Of a stretch of DNA of 64,000 nt, positions 24,662-34,873 are shown piece by piece. Made by a program: the position numbers and the translations under genes. Position 1 is the stretch's first letter, and every line of letters begins with the position of its first letter. The notes under the pieces are model-generated. The model worked only from the letters and a program-made list of their open reading frames with translations. It was not told the origin of the DNA and searched no databases. The stretch comes from Kitasatospora terrestris (GTDB taxonomy: Bacteria > Actinomycetota > Actinomycetes > Streptomycetales > Streptomycetaceae): assembly GCF_039542905.1 (NCBI RefSeq), contig NZ_BAABIS010000001.1:3162001-3226000 (forward strand), given 5' to 3'.

Positions 24662-25057
24662 TCAGCCGGTGCAGGCCTTGGAGAGATTGGCGGCGGCGGC
24701 ACCGAGCGGCTGGAGGTCGGGGACCTGGTTGGTGTCGGCGGCCTTCTGGAGGGCGCCGACCTGGTTCTGCAGGTCGGTGAGGGCCTTGGAGACGTCGGTG
24801 TCGCTGGAGTTGCGGCCGAGCTGGTCGAGGTCGTTCTTGAGCTGCTGGAGCGCCTGGCCGGCGGCCGCGGGGTCGTTGTTCGCGTTGTTGAAGGCGCTGC
24901 CGACCTGCGAGATGTCGCTGCTGATCTTGATGGCGGTGTTGCCGCAGTCGATGGCCTTCTGCGCCGCGGAGCAGCTGACCATGGAGAGCGGAAGGATCAG
25001 CACGAGTCCGGCCACGGCGAGGGCGGTGGTGCGGTTGATGCTGAGCGCCTGCGGCAT
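24662..25057 (-). CDS. Small secreted or lipid-anchored helical protein
   Basis: 131 residues, ATG at 25057 with GGAGGACC upstream. The N-terminal signal has a hydrophobic core (ALAVAGLVLILPLSMVSC). The MVSC may be a weak lipobox or simply a cleavage region. The mature part is polar and probably helical (GNTAIKISSDISQVGSAFNN, LQQLKNDLDQLGRN, ALTDLQNQVGALQKAAD) with two cysteines at each end (IDCGN, SKACTG) that may form a disulfide. No family recognised. It lies between rph and rdgB on the same strand. Confidence 0.8.
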   Translation of the reverse strand: MPQALSINRTTALAVAGLVLILPLSMVSCSAAQKAIDCGNTAIKISSDISQVGSAFNNANNDPAAAGQALQQLKNDLDQLGRNSSDTDVSKALTDLQNQVGALQKAADTNQVPDLQPLGAAAANLSKACTG

Positions 25058-25208
25058 CGGGGGTCCTCCGTGGTTGCTCCGGTCTCTGCTTCGAACCGTA
25101 CGGGGTGGGCACGCGGCGTGTACAGCACGCGCGTGTCACCACCCCGTAATGGTTGACCCCCGTTCAGGCGTCCGCCGGGGCCCGGCGGTGGCCGGGCGCC
25201 GCAGTGGG

Positions 25209-25934
<726 letters not shown>

Positions 25935-25941
25935 GCCGTCG

Positions 25942-25947
25942 AGCCTA
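25942..25947 (-). promoter_or_regulatory. -10 element (TAGGCT) of leaderless rph
   Basis: TAGGCT, CGACGGC, ATG on the reverse strand, the same seven-base leaderless arrangement as rdgB. Confidence 0.55.
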
Positions 25948-26028
25948 GCCGTCCCGGGACGCGCGACGGCCCGCCGTCCGGTGCGGAGCGGCGGGCCGTC
26001 GGCGGTGCCGGGCCTGGGGTGGCTCAGC

Positions 26029-26262
26029 TCACATCATGTCTTCGATCTCGGCGGCGATCGGGTCGGCGTCGGTGCCGATGACGACCTGGATCGCGGTACC
26101 CATCTTGACCACACCGTGGGCGCCCGCGGCCTTGAGGGCGGCCTCGTCGACCTTGGAGGCGTCGTGAACCTCGGTGCGCAGGCGGGTGATGCAGCCTTCG
26201 ACCTCGTCGATGTTCTCGATGCCGCCGAGACCGGCGACGATCTTCTCAGCCTTGCTGGCCAT
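26029..26262 (-). CDS. nagF: PTS GlcNAc-specific EIIB component
   Basis: 77 residues. The phosphorylated cysteine C24 is in [11 protein letters not shown], the signature of the glucose/GlcNAc EIIB family. [19 protein letters not shown] completes the fold. It is a stand-alone soluble EIIB that passes phosphate from the general PTS proteins to GlcNAc entering through the EIIC permeases NagE1/NagE2, which lack their own EIIB. It is divergent from nagE1 across 269 bases. A TAnnnT (TAACGT, 26372-26367) upstream may be its -10. Confidence 0.93.
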   Translation of the reverse strand: MASKAEKIVAGLGGIENIDEVEGCITRLRTEVHDASKVDEAALKAAGAHGVVKMGTAIQVVIGTDADPIAAEIEDMM

Positions 26263-26366
26263 GGTCTTTCTCCCTCTGTCTCGGCGCTCCGGCGGTCGGT
26301 CGCCGGGTGCCGTACTGCGGTGGGCGTGGTCACTGCCGAAGATGGCATGGTTTCTGCCGGTGTGCC

Positions 26367-26372
26367 ACGTTA
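26367..26372 (-). promoter_or_regulatory. Possible -10 element (TAACGT) of nagF
   Basis: TAACGT on the reverse strand lies 104 bases before nagF and overlaps AGTGGACTAACGT, a degenerate DasR half site. The -35 is weak. Confidence 0.3.
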
Positions 26373-26472
26373 GTCCACTTTTGGGCTATTTCGCCGCGCG
26401 CCCCTCTTTATCGGGACCGGAGGATGACGATCACCGGTATCCCGACCGGGCGAGCACGGCGGCGTCCCGACG

Positions 26473-26488
26473 AGTGGTCTACACCAAT
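26473..26488. promoter_or_regulatory. DasR operator (dre) in the nagF-nagE1 intergenic region
   Basis: AGTGGTCTACACCAAT differs from the palindromic dre AGTGGTCTAGACCACT at only three positions. It is 43 bases before the nagE1 start and 210 before nagF, so it could serve nagE1 and possibly both. Confidence 0.8.
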
Positions 26489-26531
26489 CCTACGGCGCTG
26501 CCGCCCTGGACACGGCACTCGGAGGGCCATG

Positions 26532-27821
26532 ATGAGTTCGGCAGGCGCCACAGCCCCGCACACGCCCTGGTGGCACACCTTCTACGGCGGCCTGCAGAAG
26601 ATGGGCCGCAGCCTGCAGCTCCCGGTCGCCGTCCTACCCGCCGCGGGCATCCTGAACCGGCTCGGCCAGCCCGACGTGTTCGGCGCCGACGGCCTCGGCT
26701 GGAACAACGTGGCCGCCGCGGTCGCCGCGGCGGGCGGGGCCCTGCTGAGCTCCTCCCTCGGCCTGCCGCTCCTCTTCTGCATCGGCGTGGCGATCGGCAT
26801 GGCGAAGAAGGCCGACGGCTCGACGGCGCTGGCCGCGGTCGCCGGCTTCCTCGTCTACTGGTCCGTCCTGCAGGCCTTCCCGGTGGACTGCACCGGCGGC
26901 GCGGTGCTCAAGGGCAACCAGTGCGTGGACTTCGCCACCCAGAAGTCGAGCAACGCCGTCTACCAGAACCCGGGCGTGCTGGGCGGCATCCTGATGGGCC
27001 TGATGTCGGCCTGGCTGTGGGTGCGCTACCACCGGGTCAAGCTGGTGGACTGGCTGGGGTTCTTCAACGGCCGGCGCCTGGTGCCGATGATCACCGCGAT
27101 GGTCGGCCTGCTGTTCGGCTCGCTGATGGTGTGGATCTGGCAGCCGATCGGCGACGGCCTGAACGACTTCTCGCAGTGGCTCGCCGACCTGGGCTCGTGG
27201 GGCGCCGGCATCTTCGGCGTGGCCAACCGCTCGCTGCTGCTGATCGGCATGCACCAGCTGCTGAACACCTTCGTCTGGTTCCAGTTCGGCTCGTACACCA
27301 AGCCGGACGGCACGGTGGTCAACGGCGACATCAACCGCTTCCTGGCGGGCGACCCGACGGCCGGCCAGTTCACCTCCGGCTTCTTCCCGATCATGATGTT
27401 CGCCCTGCCGGCCGCGGCCCTGGCCATCGCGCACTGCGCCAAACCGCACCGCCGCAAGGAGATCTACGGCCTGATGACCTCGGTGGCGCTGACCTCCTTC
27501 TTCACCGGCGTCACCGAGCCGATCGAGTACTCCTTCGCCTACATCGCGCCCCTCCTGTACGCGGTGCACGCGGTGCTGACCGGCGTGTCGATGGCGGTCA
27601 CCTGGGGGCTCGGCGTCCACGACGGCTTCAGCTTCTCGGCCGGCCTGATCGACTACGTGATCAACTGGGGGCTGGCCACCAAGCCCTGGCTGATCATTCC
27701 GATCGGCCTCTGCTTCGCGGTCGTCTACTACGTGCTGTTCCGCTTCATCATCACCAAGTTCGACCTCAAGACACCGGGCCGGGAGGACGACGACGAGGTG
27801 GAGGACGTCACCAAGGCCTGA
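26532..27821 (+). CDS. nagE1: PTS GlcNAc-specific EIIC permease
   Basis: 429 residues from the second of two tandem ATGs (26532; GGAGGG ends 5 bases earlier). A stand-alone EIIC: GGLQKMGRSLQLPVAVLPAAG start, about ten membrane helices, NGRRLVPM, GMHQLLNTFVWFQ, the GTEPIEY-type substrate motif as GVTEPIEYSF, and an acidic tail DDDEVEDVTKA. It imports and phosphorylates GlcNAc with NagF. A cysteine pair in an extracellular loop (DCTGG, QCVDF) is not present in NagE2. A DasR operator lies in its promoter region, and a strong terminator follows. Confidence 0.94.
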   Translation: MSSAGATAPHTPWWHTFYGGLQKMGRSLQLPVAVLPAAGILNRLGQPDVFGADGLGWNNVAAAVAAAGGALLSSSLGLPLLFCIGVAIGMAKKADGSTALAAVAGFLVYWSVLQAFPVDCTGGAVLKGNQCVDFATQKSSNAVYQNPGVLGGILMGLMSAWLWVRYHRVKLVDWLGFFNGRRLVPMITAMVGLLFGSLMVWIWQPIGDGLNDFSQWLADLGSWGAGIFGVANRSLLLIGMHQLLNTFVWFQFGSYTKPDGTVVNGDINRFLAGDPTAGQFTSGFFPIMMFALPAAALAIAHCAKPHRRKEIYGLMTSVALTSFFTGVTEPIEYSFAYIAPLLYAVHAVLTGVSMAVTWGLGVHDGFSFSAGLIDYVINWGLATKPWLIIPIGLCFAVVYYVLFRFIITKFDLKTPGREDDDEVEDVTKA

Positions 27822-27836
27822 TGCCGCGAAAGACCG

Positions 27837-27874
27837 CCGAAGGCCCCCGGACCCCTCCGCCCGGGGGCCTTCGG
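27837..27874 (+). terminator. Hairpin terminator of nagE1
   Basis: CCGAAGGCCCCCGG pairs with CCGGGGGCCTTCGG over 14 bases around a 10-base loop, 15 bases past the stop. Confidence 0.85.
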
Positions 27875-27957
27875 CACATCCGGGAAAGGACTCAATACCC
27901 TGCCGGAATTCACCGGTGAATACCTGGGAACGGCGAGCGTGCGGTGATTTTACTGTG

Positions 27958-27971
27958 GCGGATATATCCGC
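27958..27971. promoter_or_regulatory. Perfect 14-bp palindrome upstream of the decayed nagE copy
   Basis: GCGGATATATCCGC is a perfect palindrome in an unusually AT-rich spot 92 bases before the pseudogene ATG. It contains TATATC and may be a promoter/operator. Confidence 0.45.
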
Positions 27972-28062
27972 TCCGGAACGGGTTCGCACCCAACCGATGC
28001 AGACCAATGCGCGCACCCCTGGCCACCGGCGCGCAAGGACGCCCACCGCCGGAGGACCGCCC

Positions 28063-28625
28063 ATGAGCACGTTGACCGCACCCGCGGCCCCACCGGTGAA
28101 GAAGCCGGGCGCCCACCTGATGCAGGGCCTCCAGAAGATCGGCCGCAGTCACCGGTCGCCGCGCCGCCCGCGGCCGGCATCCTGCTGCGCATCGGCCGGG
28201 CAAGGCGGCCACGGTCTTCACCACCGCCGGCGACGCGGCCTCCTCCGACCTCCCGCTTCCGTTCTGCGTCGGTGCGGTGGCGGGCCCGGCCCGGGGGTCG
28301 ATCGGCAGCGGCCCCACCCGCGCGAGCGACCGGCGGACCGGCTGCTGATCCCGGTCGGCATGCACCAGTTCCTGAACCCCTCCCTCCAGCAGCTCGACCC
28401 CTTCACCGACGCCCCCGGCACGGTCCGGCACGGCGAGATCCCGCACTTCTTCCACGGCGACCCGACCGCGGGCCAGTTCATGACCGGCTTCTTCCCGATC
28501 GCGATGTTCGCCCTGTCGGCCGCCGCCCCCTACTACGCGCTCTTCCGTTTCGCGATCACCAGGTCCGACCCAGGACCCCGGGCCGCGGGCCCGAGGAGGA
28601 GATCGAGGACATCACCAGGGCCTGA
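28063..28625 (+). pseudogene. Decayed third GlcNAc EIIC permease gene
   Basis: A remnant collinear with nagE1/nagE2. It has an intact RBS (GGAGG) and ATG, the start MSTLTAPAAPPVKKPGAHLM then GLQKIGRS, and then frame loss in PAAGILLRIG-related DNA. A middle piece reads GMHQFLN ... GDPTAGQFMTGFFPIAMFAL, followed by a jump to YYALFRFAIT and the tail EEEIEDITRA in another frame, ending at the conserved stop. About 560 bases remain of about 1270. Several internal deletions removed the sugar-binding region and most helices. No functional EIIC can be made. It lies exactly between two intact copies, so it arose by local duplication. Confidence 0.85.
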
Positions 28626-28817
28626 CGGTTCGTCAACGGAACACCATCCCTCACCGCCGGCCAGAGGTGGGGGAGGGCATTTTGTTGAGCAGCTCTCCAA
28701 AATATCGACTACAGCGGGTAGCCAAGATCGCCAATCCGCAGGAAGGTTTCGATTTCATAGCACTTCCCACCTGCGCGGCTTCCCGGGGTTCCGCACCCTC
28801 TCGGCCCGTGCTAGAAA
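28626..28817. other. Gene-free, lower-GC spacer before the nagE2 operator
   Basis: Nothing recognisable. The stretch 28680-28765 is clearly less GC-rich than its surroundings (TTTTGTTG, CCAAAATATCG, GATTTCATAG). It may be the residue of the deletions that destroyed the neighbouring gene. Confidence 0.4.
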
Positions 28818-28849
28818 ACTGGTCTACACCACTTGTGGTGTAGACCAGT
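28818..28849. promoter_or_regulatory. Two DasR operators forming a perfect inverted pair upstream of nagE2
   Basis: ACTGGTCTACACCAC (28818-28832), TT, then GTGGTGTAGACCAGT (28835-28849): 15-base arms, perfectly inverted. Each half is itself a near-perfect dre (GGTCTACACC versus GGTCTAGACC). The pair lies 62 bases before the nagE2 start. Two dimers could bind side by side. Confidence 0.85.
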
Positions 28850-28910
28850 CCGCGTGTCGGCCCCCGATGCAGCACCCGACCGACCCGCCATGCCGTAAGG
28901 AACCACCCCC

Positions 28911-30185
28911 ATGAGTACGACTGCGCAGGCACCGGCGCCCGCCTCGGCGCCGGCCCCCAAGCCCGGCAAGAAGTACGGCCAGAGCCTCCTGCAGGGCCTG
29001 CAGAAGATCGGCCGCAGCCTCCAGCTGCCGATCGCTGTCCTGCCCGCGGCCGGTCTGCTGCTGCGCCTGGGCCAGGACGACGTGTTCGGCAAGGACGGCC
29101 TGGGCTGGAACAAGGTCGCCGCCGTCTTCGCCACCGCCGGTGACGCCGTCTTCACCAACCTGCCGCTGCTGTTCGCGGTCGGCATCGCCATCGGCTTCGC
29201 CAAGAAGGCGGACGGCTCCACGGCACTGGCGGCCCTGGTCGGCTTCCTGGTCTACAAGAACGTGCTGACCGCGTTCCCGATCACCGAGTACAAGATCATG
29301 CCGGGCAAGGACATCCCTGCCACCTACCAGGACCCGGGCGTCCTCGGCGGCATCGTGATCGGTCTGCTCAGCGCCGTGCTGTGGCAGAAGTACCACCGCA
29401 CCAAGCTGGTCGACTGGCTCGGCTTCTTCAACGGCCGTCGCCTGGTCCCGATCATCATGGCCTTCGTCGGCACCGCCGTCGGTGTGTTCTTCGCCCTGAC
29501 CTGGGGCCCGATCGGCGACGCGATCAAGAGCCTGAACGACAGCCTGATCGGTGCCGGAGCGCTCGGCGCGGGCGCGTTCGGCCTGGTCAACCGCGGTCTG
29601 CTGCCGGTCGGCATGCACCAGTTCGTCAACTCCTACGCCTGGTTCCAGACCGGTGACTACGCCAAGGCCGACGGCACCGTGGTCCACGGCGACCTGCACC
29701 GCTTCTTCGCCGGCGACCCGACGGCCGGACAGTTCATGTCGGGCTTCTACCCGATCATGATGTTCGCGCTGCCCGCCGCCGCGCTGGCCATCGCCCACGC
29801 CGCCAAGCCGCACCGCCGCAAGGCCGTCCTCGGCATGATGATGTCGCTGGCCCTGACCTCCTTCGTCACCGGTGTCACCGAGCCGATCGAGTTCGCCTTC
29901 GTCTTCATCGCCCCGGTGCTGTACGTCATCCACGCCCTGCTCACCGCCGTCTCGATGGCCGTCACCTGGGCGCTCGGCGTGCACGACGGCTTCACCTTCT
30001 CGGCCGGCCTGATCGACTACGGCCTGGCCTGGAGCAAGGCCACCAACCCGTGGATGATCATCCCGATCGGCCTGGTCTTCGCGGCGCTGTACTACACGAT
30101 CTTCCGCTTCGCGATCACCAAGTTCGACCTCAAGACCCCCGGTCGCGAGGACGACGACGAGGTCGAGGACGTCACCAAGGCCTGA
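28911..30185 (+). CDS. nagE2: PTS GlcNAc-specific EIIC permease
   Basis: 424 residues; ATG at 28911 with AAGGAA eight bases earlier. An Ala/Pro-rich N-terminus is followed by LLQGLQKIGRSLQLPIAVLP, about ten helices, FFNGRRLVP, GMHQFVNSYAWFQ, GVTEPIEFAFVF and the acidic tail DDDEVEDVTKA. It is highly similar to NagE1 but lacks the extracellular cysteines. In S. coelicolor NagE2 is the main GlcNAc transporter. Here the double DasR operator and a strong terminator suggest an independently and tightly regulated unit. Confidence 0.95.
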   Translation: MSTTAQAPAPASAPAPKPGKKYGQSLLQGLQKIGRSLQLPIAVLPAAGLLLRLGQDDVFGKDGLGWNKVAAVFATAGDAVFTNLPLLFAVGIAIGFAKKADGSTALAALVGFLVYKNVLTAFPITEYKIMPGKDIPATYQDPGVLGGIVIGLLSAVLWQKYHRTKLVDWLGFFNGRRLVPIIMAFVGTAVGVFFALTWGPIGDAIKSLNDSLIGAGALGAGAFGLVNRGLLPVGMHQFVNSYAWFQTGDYAKADGTVVHGDLHRFFAGDPTAGQFMSGFYPIMMFALPAAALAIAHAAKPHRRKAVLGMMMSLALTSFVTGVTEPIEFAFVFIAPVLYVIHALLTAVSMAVTWALGVHDGFTFSAGLIDYGLAWSKATNPWMIIPIGLVFAALYYTIFRFAITKFDLKTPGREDDDEVEDVTKA

Positions 30186-30203
30186 CGCCCCGCCGTCGGC
30201 CCC

Positions 30204-30240
30204 GAAGGACCCCGCCCAGCTGCTCAGGGCGGGGTCCTTC
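30204..30240. terminator. Hairpin terminator of nagE2
   Basis: GAAGGACCCCGCCC pairs with GGGCGGGGTCCTTC over 14 bases around a 9-base loop. It also faces the 3' end of the convergent LuxR gene. Confidence 0.85.
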
Positions 30241-30255
30241 GCCGTCCGGGGGTGC

Positions 30256-31188
30256 TCAGATCCAGCCGAGCCGGGCGGCGTGGACGCCGGCCTGGAAGCG
30301 GGAGTCGGCGCCCAGGTCGGCGGTGAGGTCGGCGACCAGGCGGCGGACGGTGCGGTCGGAGATCTCCAGCTTGCGGCCGATCGCCCGGTCGGTGAGACCG
30401 GCCGCGAGCAGCCGCAGGACCTCGCGGTGGCGGTCGTCCGGGGCGGCCGGGCCGAGCAGCTCGGGCGGGATCCAGGCGGCGGCCCAGAAGTGCTCGAAGA
30501 GCTCGCGGACGACCCCGACCACGGCCGGGTCGCGGACCACCACCGCGGCGGCGCCCGCCTCCCCGGGGGCGGGCAGCACGGCCAGGTGGGCGTCGACCAC
30601 GATCAGCCAGAGCGGCAGGGTGTGGGCGACCCGGATCCTGGCGCCGGCCGCGGTCAGCTCCTGGACGTGGGCGAGCACGGCGGGCCGGTGCAGGGCGGCG
30701 ACCGGGTAGATGGTGCGCAGTTCGACCCGGCGGGCGAGGGCGATCCGCTCGCGGGCGAGCTTCCCGGCGAGGGCGCTCGGCGACCGGTCCTGTCCGGGGC
30801 GCAGCGACAGGGCCTCGGTGCGGGCGCCGCGGGCGGCGTCCTCGAGCAGGGCGGCGATCCGGTCGGGGCCGCGGACCAGTTCGTGCGCGGGGGCGGTCCG
30901 CAGCGGCAGGAAGTCGGTGTGCAGCCGGTCGACGGCGGCCCGGGTGGCCCGGGCCCGGTCGGCGAGTTCGGCGTAGCGGTGGTCGGCCTCGGCGAGCAGG
31001 GCGCGGACGGCGGTGTCCACCGGGACGGCGGTCAGCCGGCCGCTCGCCGGGGCCAGTCCGAGGGACCGCAGCTCGTCGACGGCGGCTTCGAACTCTTCTT
31101 CTCCGCAGCCGAGTTCGGCGCGCAGCTCGGCGGCCTCACGGCCCGGTTCGGCGAGCAGCAGGGCGTACAGGGCGGTGCTGGTCTCCAC
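30256..31188 (-). CDS. LuxR-family HTH regulator with N-terminal TrmB-like domain
   Basis: 310 residues from a GTG at 31188. The N-terminal 60 residues (LYALLLAEPGREAAELRAELG ... DELRSLGLAPASGRL) resemble a TrmB/winged helix. A middle sensor-like domain follows, and the C-terminus DRHREVLRLLAAGLTDRAIGRKLEISDRTVRRLVADLTADLG is a LuxR-type HTH. No phosphoacceptor receiver domain is present, so it is an orphan regulator. Such proteins are numerous in streptomycetes. It is divergent from the aminotransferase gene, and its target is unknown. Confidence 0.85.
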   Translation of the reverse strand: METSTALYALLLAEPGREAAELRAELGCGEEEFEAAVDELRSLGLAPASGRLTAVPVDTAVRALLAEADHRYAELADRARATRAAVDRLHTDFLPLRTAPAHELVRGPDRIAALLEDAARGARTEALSLRPGQDRSPSALAGKLARERIALARRVELRTIYPVAALHRPAVLAHVQELTAAGARIRVAHTLPLWLIVVDAHLAVLPAPGEAGAAAVVVRDPAVVGVVRELFEHFWAAAWIPPELLGPAAPDDRHREVLRLLAAGLTDRAIGRKLEISDRTVRRLVADLTADLGADSRFQAGVHAARLGWI

Positions 31189-31318
31189 GTCCGGACCCTA
31201 GGCCCGGGGTCGCGATCCGGACGCGGCATTCCACCATCCGAGACGGCTGCTCCGGTCCCGGCCATGGCCGGATCCGGCGCGGCCGCGCCCCTCCCGGGGC
31301 CGGGGAGGGGCGCCCAGG

Positions 31319-32242
31319 ATGGGCGGCATGGCGATGAACGAGGCTTCCACGATCTGGCTCGACGGCGCGCTGGTGCCCTGGCACGGGGCGAAGGTGCACG
31401 TCCTGTCGCACGGGCTGCACTACGGCACGGGGGTGCTGGAGGGCACCCGGGTGTTCGACACGGCCGACGGGCCGGCGGTCTTCCGGCTGCCGGAGCACCT
31501 GGCCCGGCTGGAGCGCAGCGCCCGGATGCTGCGGATCGGACTCCCCTTCTCCGCGGCCGAGTTGGCGCAGGCGACGGTGGAGCTGGTCCGGGCGAACGGC
31601 CACCGCTCGTGCTACCTGCGGCACTTCGCGTTCCTCGGCTACGGCTCGATGGGCCTGGACATGCGCGACTCCCCGACCACCACGGTGATCGCCGGCTGGG
31701 AGTGGCCCGACCACCTGGGCGGGCGGCCACTGCGGCTGAAGACCAGCAGTTGGCGGCGCAACGACCCGAACTCGGTGCCGCCGGCCGCCAAGGGCACCGG
31801 GCCGTACCTGAATTCGGCGCTGGCCCGGCGGGAGGCGACCGACGCGGGGTACGACGAGGCGCTGCTGCTGGCGGGCGACGGCTCGGTGAGCGAGTGCAGT
31901 GCGGAGAACGTGTTCACGGTGCGCGGCGGGGTGCTGCGCACGCCGCCGGCCAGTGCGGGCGCCCTGGAGGGCATCACCCAGGACACCGTGCTGACGCTGG
32001 CCCGCGATCTGGGCGTGGAGGTGCGGGTGGAGAGCCTGCTGCGCTCGGACCTGTACGCGGCGGACGAGGTGTTCGTCTGCGGGACGGCGGCCGGGGTGGT
32101 GCCGGTCGCCTCCCTCGACGACCGGGAACTACCGTCCGCCGAAGGCGACCTGACGAAGCGGCTGGCCGAGCTGTACCGGGCGGCGGTGACCGGCGCGGAG
32201 CCGCGCTACGCGCACTGGCTCACCCCGGTTCACAGCTCGTAG
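31319..32242 (+). CDS. Class IV aminotransferase (branched-chain type)
   Basis: 307 residues from 31319 (in-frame ATGs at 31328 and 31334 are alternatives; GGGGAGGGG upstream). IWLDGALVPWHGAKVHVLSHGLHYGTGVLEG is the classical start. The PLP lysine is in PAAKGTGPYLNSALARREA, and SECSAENVFTVRGG and EGITQDTVLTLARDLG are fold-type IV motifs. Similar to IlvE, so it most likely transfers amino groups between branched-chain amino acids and 2-oxoglutarate. D-amino acid or aminodeoxychorismate-type activity cannot be excluded. Its 3' end overlaps the convergent MBL gene by 13 bases. Confidence 0.88.
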   Translation: MGGMAMNEASTIWLDGALVPWHGAKVHVLSHGLHYGTGVLEGTRVFDTADGPAVFRLPEHLARLERSARMLRIGLPFSAAELAQATVELVRANGHRSCYLRHFAFLGYGSMGLDMRDSPTTTVIAGWEWPDHLGGRPLRLKTSSWRRNDPNSVPPAAKGTGPYLNSALARREATDAGYDEALLLAGDGSVSECSAENVFTVRGGVLRTPPASAGALEGITQDTVLTLARDLGVEVRVESLLRSDLYAADEVFVCGTAAGVVPVASLDDRELPSAEGDLTKRLAELYRAAVTGAEPRYAHWLTPVHSS

Positions 32243-32982
32243 ACGGCTCCGGGGCGCGCCAGTTCGACCGGGCCGGGGTAGCCGGCGGCGGCGTCGCGGA
32301 GGTTGCGTTCGGCGTCGGTCCACGGCGGGATGTGGGTGAGCACCAGGCGGCCGACCCCGGCGGCTGCGGCGTGCTCGCCCGCCTGGGTGCCGTTGAGGTG
32401 GATCGACTCGAAGGTCTCCTTGCCGTCGGTGTACGCGGCCTCGCAGAGGAAGAGGTCGGCGCCGCGGGCCAGCTCGACGAGTTCGGGGCAGGTGCCGGTG
32501 TCGCCGGAGTACACCAGGCTGCGGCCGCCGTGGTCGATCCGGAAGCCGTACGCCTCGGCGTCCAGGTGGTTGACCCGGACGGCGGTGACGGTGAGCGGGC
32601 CGAGTCGCAGCTCGGCGCCGTCGGAGAGCGCGCGGAAGTCGAAGACCTCGGTCATGCCGGGCTTCTCCGGCATGTCGTAGGCGCGGGCGAGCCGCTCGGC
32701 GGTGCCGGCCGGGCCGTAGACCGGGACCGGGTCCGGGCAGCCCTCGACCCGGTAGTTGCGGGCCACCCAGTACGCGCACAGGTCGACGCAGTGGTCGGCG
32801 TGCAGGTGGCTGAGCAGGATCGCGTCCACGTCGTACAGGCCGCAGTACTTCTGCAGTGCGCCGAGGGCGCCGTTGCCGAGGTCGAGGACCAGGCGGTAGC
32901 CGTCCGCCTCCACCAGGTAGCTGGAGCACGGCGAGTCGGCGGACGGGAAGCTCCCCGAGCATCCCACCACGGTCAGTTTCAT
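32230..32982 (-). CDS. MBL-fold metallo-hydrolase (RNase Z-like)
   Basis: 250 residues from the ATG at 32982. The metallo-beta-lactamase motif S58-H59-L-H61-A-D63-H64 gives the zinc ligands; further ligands are in GDTGTC and LTHIPPW. The N-terminal MKLTVVGCSGSFPSADSPCSSY matches the family close to RNase Z but without the tRNA-binding arm, so it is probably a phosphodiesterase-like hydrolase of unknown substrate. Cytosolic; no signal peptide. Confidence 0.88.
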   Translation of the reverse strand: MKLTVVGCSGSFPSADSPCSSYLVEADGYRLVLDLGNGALGALQKYCGLYDVDAILLSHLHADHCVDLCAYWVARNYRVEGCPDPVPVYGPAGTAERLARAYDMPEKPGMTEVFDFRALSDGAELRLGPLTVTAVRVNHLDAEAYGFRIDHGGRSLVYSGDTGTCPELVELARGADLFLCEAAYTDGKETFESIHLNGTQAGEHAAAAGVGRLVLTHIPPWTDAERNLRDAAAGYPGPVELARPGAVYEL

Positions 32983-33144
32983 GCCGAGCCCTTCCCGCCC
33001 CGTTGGGTCATGGTCCGCGCGGCCCGCACTACCTGCTGGTAGCGGGGTGTTCGCCTGTCGAGAGTAAGGGCCGCACGGCACTTTGCCCCCGTCCCCGTGC
33101 CGGGCTGTGGGCGGAATCACCAGAACGGGCCGGGGGCGGTGAGA

Positions 33145-33333
33145 TCAGCGCTGCCGGGGCCGGTTGCGGGCCCAGGCCCGGATGGTCTCGGCGTACCAGC
33201 GGGGGTGACCTGCGGCGTCGACGGTGTCCGGGTCGGGCAGCAGGCCGTGCCGGCGGTAGTTGCGGACGGTCTCGGCCTGCACGTTGATGTGGCGGGCGAT
33301 CTCGACGTACGACCAGAGTTCGGGTCCTGGCAT
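33145..33333 (-). CDS. Small HTH DNA-binding protein (MerR-like)
   Basis: 62 residues from the ATG at 33333, with GGAGG in the upstream GGAGGTGGACCTCC palindrome. WSYVEIARHINVQAETVRNYRRHGLLPDPD is a winged-HTH reading head like MerR/AlpA proteins, and GHPRWYAETIRAWARNRP completes the wing. There is no effector domain. It is probably a small transcription factor or excisionase-like protein; streptomycetes carry many of these outside mobile elements. It stands alone. Confidence 0.8.
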   Translation of the reverse strand: MPGPELWSYVEIARHINVQAETVRNYRRHGLLPDPDTVDAAGHPRWYAETIRAWARNRPRQR

Positions 33334-33478
33334 GGAGGTCCACCTCCGGGGGTGTGGGCGATCCGGGTGCGCGATCAGCTTTTCCGGCCCAACGAGAACC
33401 TCGGCCGCCCGACCGCACCGGTCGACGTTCCGTGACGAAGCGGTCACACGGAACGGATAAATCCCGGAGTGTCACAGA

Positions 33479-33518
33479 CCGAAGGCGCGGCACCCGCGAG
33501 GGGGTGCCGCGCCTTCGG
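33479..33518 (-). terminator. Hairpin terminator of the cysO-cysM operon
   Basis: GAAGGCGCGGCACCC (33481-33495) and GGGTGCCGCGCCTTC (33502-33516) pair perfectly, extended by CC/GG to 17 bases, with a 6-base loop. It begins 12 bases past the cysM stop. Confidence 0.85.
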
Positions 33519-33529
33519 GAGGTGCCGGC

Positions 33530-34776
<1,247 letters not shown>

Positions 34777-34873
34777 GGCTGTGCGCTCCTGGTGGGGTGA
34801 GTTCGGGGTGCCGGGCTCGGGCGCGGCAGGAGGAGGGGCCCCGGGGGCACCGGGGCGGCTGGGTGTGCCGAAG

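Noticed and set aside
28818..28849. The nagE2 upstream inverted repeat as a transcription terminator
   Set aside because: Both arms match the DasR operator and the repeat lies just before a promoterless start region; operator use explains it better.
33334..33478. Possible gene between the HTH gene and cysM
   Set aside because: No start-stop frame with codon bias or RBS beyond shadow sequence.
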